From the NCBI RefSeq assembly GCF_049472655.1, contig NZ_JAQNCS010000032.1:1-7887 (forward strand): a DNA stretch of 7,887 bases, in the 5' to 3' direction. How positions within the stretch are numbered: position 1 is the first letter of the stretch; the number at the start of each line of letters is the position of its first letter. Under the pieces are notes generated by a model. It made no database searches, had not been told where the DNA came from, and saw nothing but the letters and a program-made list of their open reading frames with translations. Of this stretch, positions 5,967 through 7,887 are shown one piece after another. Position numbers and translations under genes: made by a program. Source of the stretch: Deferribacter abyssi (GTDB taxonomy: Bacteria; Chrysiogenota; Deferribacteres; Deferribacterales; Deferribacteraceae).

Positions 5967-7409
5967 CTAATTATCGGTTAATAAATCATACTGGCTTAAA
6001 TCGTTAGAATAACCATTACCCCTTACAGACTCATCAGGTGAAATCTCTTTCTCCTTGTAAAGCCCCTTTTCGCATATATTTTTAACTGATAGATAACTTA
6101 ATGAATTGAACTTATTTGCTCTTTTACAAGCTGAGTTAACTACTTCTTCCCCATATCTCTTAGATAAATTAAAAATTCTACTCATTATACGCTGATAATG
6201 GCGAGGTTTTTCCTGGGATAATTTCTTGTAAAACTCATATACATACTCTCCAATTGAAAGAGATTTTGAATCATAATCTGTTTTCTGTAATTTAGGATTA
6301 TGAGACTCCTGGGTTATGAATTCACCTGTTGTGTTTGATAAGGTATGAACTGCTATTTCTTCGTGTAATTCATTATAGACTTTCAATATCCTGCCATTAC
6401 AACGTATGTGTACCTTTTTACCAACATAAGTGTGGGGGACGGAATAGTAATTGTATCTGTAGGTAATATGACCATAACGGTTGACTATTCTGTCAGATAA
6501 CTCATATATTTCATATCTCTCAACAGGTAATTTCAGCAATTTCTTTTGCTCTTTCTTTTTAAATTGTTCAAAAGGAATCTTTCTGGTTGTGCCATGTATT
6601 TTTTTATTACAAACGGTATCCTGCCAATTTTTAAGTAACCCCTTTACCTTATGAAAATCTTTCTCCTTAAGTGACTTAAAAAAATTATTCTTCACATATT
6701 TTATGCCACTCTCAACTTTGCCCTTCTCTTCAGGATACCTTACCTTGCATGTTATAGGACTGCTACCGTAATAATAAAGCATATTAGCATATTCTTTCTG
6801 TATCGTTGGCTCATAAAAATTTGCTTGTAATACTCCAGATTTTAGATTGTCTATCTTTATTGTCTTAGGTACCCCATTGAAAAACTCAAATGCATTTATG
6901 TGGCATCTAAGAAATGTTGATACCTCCTGACTTTGAACAATTTCATAATATTTATACCTGCTAAAGGATAATACCATGCAAAATACCCAGCTCTTTACTT
7001 TCCTGTCAAGTTTAGTATCATAAAAGTAGCCTATGTAACCAAAATCTACTTGAGCTTCTTCACCAGGTGGGGATATCAAAGGAACATATACCCCACCTTG
7101 GCCCTTTAATTTCCTCACATATTTTTTAACACAACTATAACTTACTGATAATTCATATTGTTGAGTTAATTTCTGGTGGATTAATACCGCTGATAACCCT
7201 TCTGATAGATAATCCAATATCTCTTCTCGGTAAGGGTCTAATAGGCTCTCCCTTGAAAATTTAGGTGGACTTACTCCTCCATCTTCCACCTTATCTCTGA
7301 TTTTTCTTACTGTCTTTCTGTCAATACCAAGCTCTCGGGCTATTTGGGAAATATTTTTGCCCTGCTTTAATAGTGTTTGAACTGTGTAATACATCTCAAC
7401 CCCCAGCAT
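5967..7409 (-). CDS. istA: IS21 DDE transposase IstA
   Basis: The 480-residue product matches the family layout. An N-terminal helix-turn-helix (about 18-38, ISQIARELGIDRKTVRKI) binds the terminal repeats. The RNase H-like core has the catalytic triad D122 (AQVDFG), D187 (IKIDNLKSGV) and E233 (KGKVESG). A C-terminal beta domain contains NYYSVPHTYVGKKV (320-333). IstA cuts and joins element ends to target DNA with IstB. The ATG at 7409-7407 has AGGAGG at 7422-7417, seven bases upstream; an in-frame Met at codon 6 is a less likely start. It is followed by istB after eight bases. Upstream lies an inverted repeat that could fold over the ribosome binding site, suggesting translational control. 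The gene is intact, and its C-terminus differs in subgroup from the transposase fragment beyond the right end. Confidence 0.95.
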   Translation of the reverse strand: MLGVEMYYTVQTLLKQGKNISQIARELGIDRKTVRKIRDKVEDGGVSPPKFSRESLLDPYREEILDYLSEGLSAVLIHQKLTQQYELSVSYSCVKKYVRKLKGQGGVYVPLISPPGEEAQVDFGYIGYFYDTKLDRKVKSWVFCMVLSFSRYKYYEIVQSQEVSTFLRCHINAFEFFNGVPKTIKIDNLKSGVLQANFYEPTIQKEYANMLYYYGSSPITCKVRYPEEKGKVESGIKYVKNNFFKSLKEKDFHKVKGLLKNWQDTVCNKKIHGTTRKIPFEQFKKKEQKKLLKLPVERYEIYELSDRIVNRYGHITYRYNYYSVPHTYVGKKVHIRCNGRILKVYNELHEEIAVHTLSNTTGEFITQESHNPKLQKTDYDSKSLSIGEYVYEFYKKLSQEKPRHYQRIMSRIFNLSKRYGEEVVNSACKRANKFNSLSYLSVKNICEKGLYKEKEISPDESVRGNGYSNDLSQYDLLTDN

Positions 7410-7419
7410 CTTATTTCCT

Positions 7420-7463
7420 CCTACCTGTGTTCTCGGTGGAGGATGTTAACATACACAGGTGGG
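7420..7463 (-). promoter_or_regulatory. inverted repeat in the istA leader overlapping its Shine-Dalgarno sequence
   Basis: Arms at 7453-7463 and 7420-7430 pair at 10 of 11 positions around a 22-base loop. In the - strand transcript the 3' arm ends in AGG, the first half of the AGGAGG site of istA, so folding would hide part of it. The loop includes a perfect 10-bp palindrome ATGTTAACAT (7443-7452) that could also supply a TATGTT -10 box, though I see no good -35. Confidence 0.45.
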
Positions 7464-7507
7464 GAATTTTAAGGGCCTTTTACTGGGGAATTATTTTACC
7501 TTTAACA
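7460..7507 (-). repeat. IS21 terminal repeats, istA-side end
   Basis: Read on the - strand, this end holds an outer AATTCCCCA (7492-7484) and an inner copy within the shared block GGCCCTTAAAATTCCCCA (7477-7460). The outermost 16 bases match the other end only loosely, as is common in this family. The inner copy overlaps one arm of the istA leader inverted repeat. Confidence 0.75.
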
Positions 7508-7887
7508 TAAGTTGCAGGTAATTATTATTCTGTTCCTTATCAATATATAAAATCAAAGGTTGATGTATGGTATTCCAACACTACCGTAGAAATATTTTTC
7601 AAAGGTAAATTAATAGCAGTTCATCCCAGGTTATTTATTAAAGGTCAAGCTTCTACTTTGGATGAACATATGCCACCTAACCACGTATTGAGTAAAGAAA
7701 GATGGAGTCCAAAAAGAATATTTTTTTGGGCATCTAAAATAGGCTTAAATACGACTAAGTTGATGAAAATGATAATGGAATCAAGGAATCACCCTGTAAA
7801 TGCTTATAGAACCTGTATTGCGATATTAAAATTATCCGATGAATACTCTGCAAAGGAATTGGAATTAAGCTGTCAAAAAGCGATTTC
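7508..7887 (+). pseudogene. istA: C-terminal fragment of a second, different IS21-family transposase
   Basis: From 7511 the frame encodes 125 residues without a stop to the window edge. It begins VAGNYYSVPYQYIKSKVDV, the same beta-domain block as NYYSVP in the intact IstA, and continues with TVEIFFKGK, HMPPNH, a tryptophan-serine-proline stretch and HPVNAYRTCIAIL. As I recall, these are hallmarks of the IS408/IS1162-like branch of IS21-family transposases, distinct from the intact copy. The catalytic core and DNA-binding domain are absent; homology begins immediately after the intact element's right end, where TAA at 7508-7510 spans the junction. It is in the opposite orientation to the intact element. 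There is no start codon or ribosome binding site at the front, so it is a dead fragment. Its 3' end and any partner istB would lie beyond the window. Confidence 0.88.

Larger units (their letters stand above)
5164..7507 (-). mobile_element. IS21-family insertion sequence carrying istA and istB
   Basis: The element is about 2.34 kb, normal for the family, with istA then istB on the - strand. Its ends share an inverted 18-bp block GGCCCTTAAAATTCCCCA (5189-5206, and reversed at 7460-7477). Each end carries a second AATTCCCC copy further out (5174-5181; 7485-7492), giving the multiple terminal repeats typical of IS21 elements. Outer limits were set on 5'-TG...CA-3': TGTCAATTG from 5164 and ...TTTAACA to 7507. 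The right limit is supported by a foreign transposase frame resuming at once from 7508. The left limit is less certain; TGT at 5158 is an alternative. No direct target duplication is visible at either pairing. Both genes look intact, so the element may be active. Confidence 0.85.

Overview
The window looks like an accessory, defence-island-type stretch of an AT-rich bacterial chromosome or plasmid. The low-GC composition, the AGA/ATA/AAA-heavy codon use and the strong AGGAG-type ribosome binding sites suggest a low-GC Firmicute (Clostridia-like). That is inference from style; no host marker gene is present.

Left half (1-4809, all on +). A very large helicase gene, cut by the window's left edge, has SNF2-like superfamily 2 motifs II, III, V and VI. 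After a 253-bp gap comes a PD-(D/E)XK-type nuclease gene broken by one in-frame TAA, placed exactly between its two catalytic half-motifs. A 184-residue protein follows, resembling small helix-hairpin-helix (OGG/HhH-GPD-like) proteins. A large helicase beside a nuclease and a small DNA-lesion-type fold is the usual make-up of an anti-phage or DNA-processing cassette, but I cannot match this trio to a named system. The gap before the nuclease holds a promoter-like TTGACA-17-TAGATT and a 13-bp palindrome next to the start codon, so the nuclease may have its own control.

Middle (4810-5163). No intact gene. It holds a stray copy of an IS21-type terminal sequence facing outward, and a short + strand open frame that runs into the insertion sequence and looks truncated.

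Right half (5164-7887). A complete-looking IS21-family element, about 2.34 kb, carries istA (DDE transposase) and istB (AAA+ helper ATPase) on the - strand, with repeated AATTCCCCA motifs at both ends. Its istA leader can fold into a hairpin overlapping the Shine-Dalgarno sequence. Directly beyond its right end, in the opposite orientation, lies the C-terminal third of the transposase of a different IS21-family subgroup. The first part of that gene is not on the other side and no target duplication is visible, so the locus was probably rearranged after insertion. The picture is a defence-like operon with a disabled nuclease, bordered by nested and decaying IS21-family elements.
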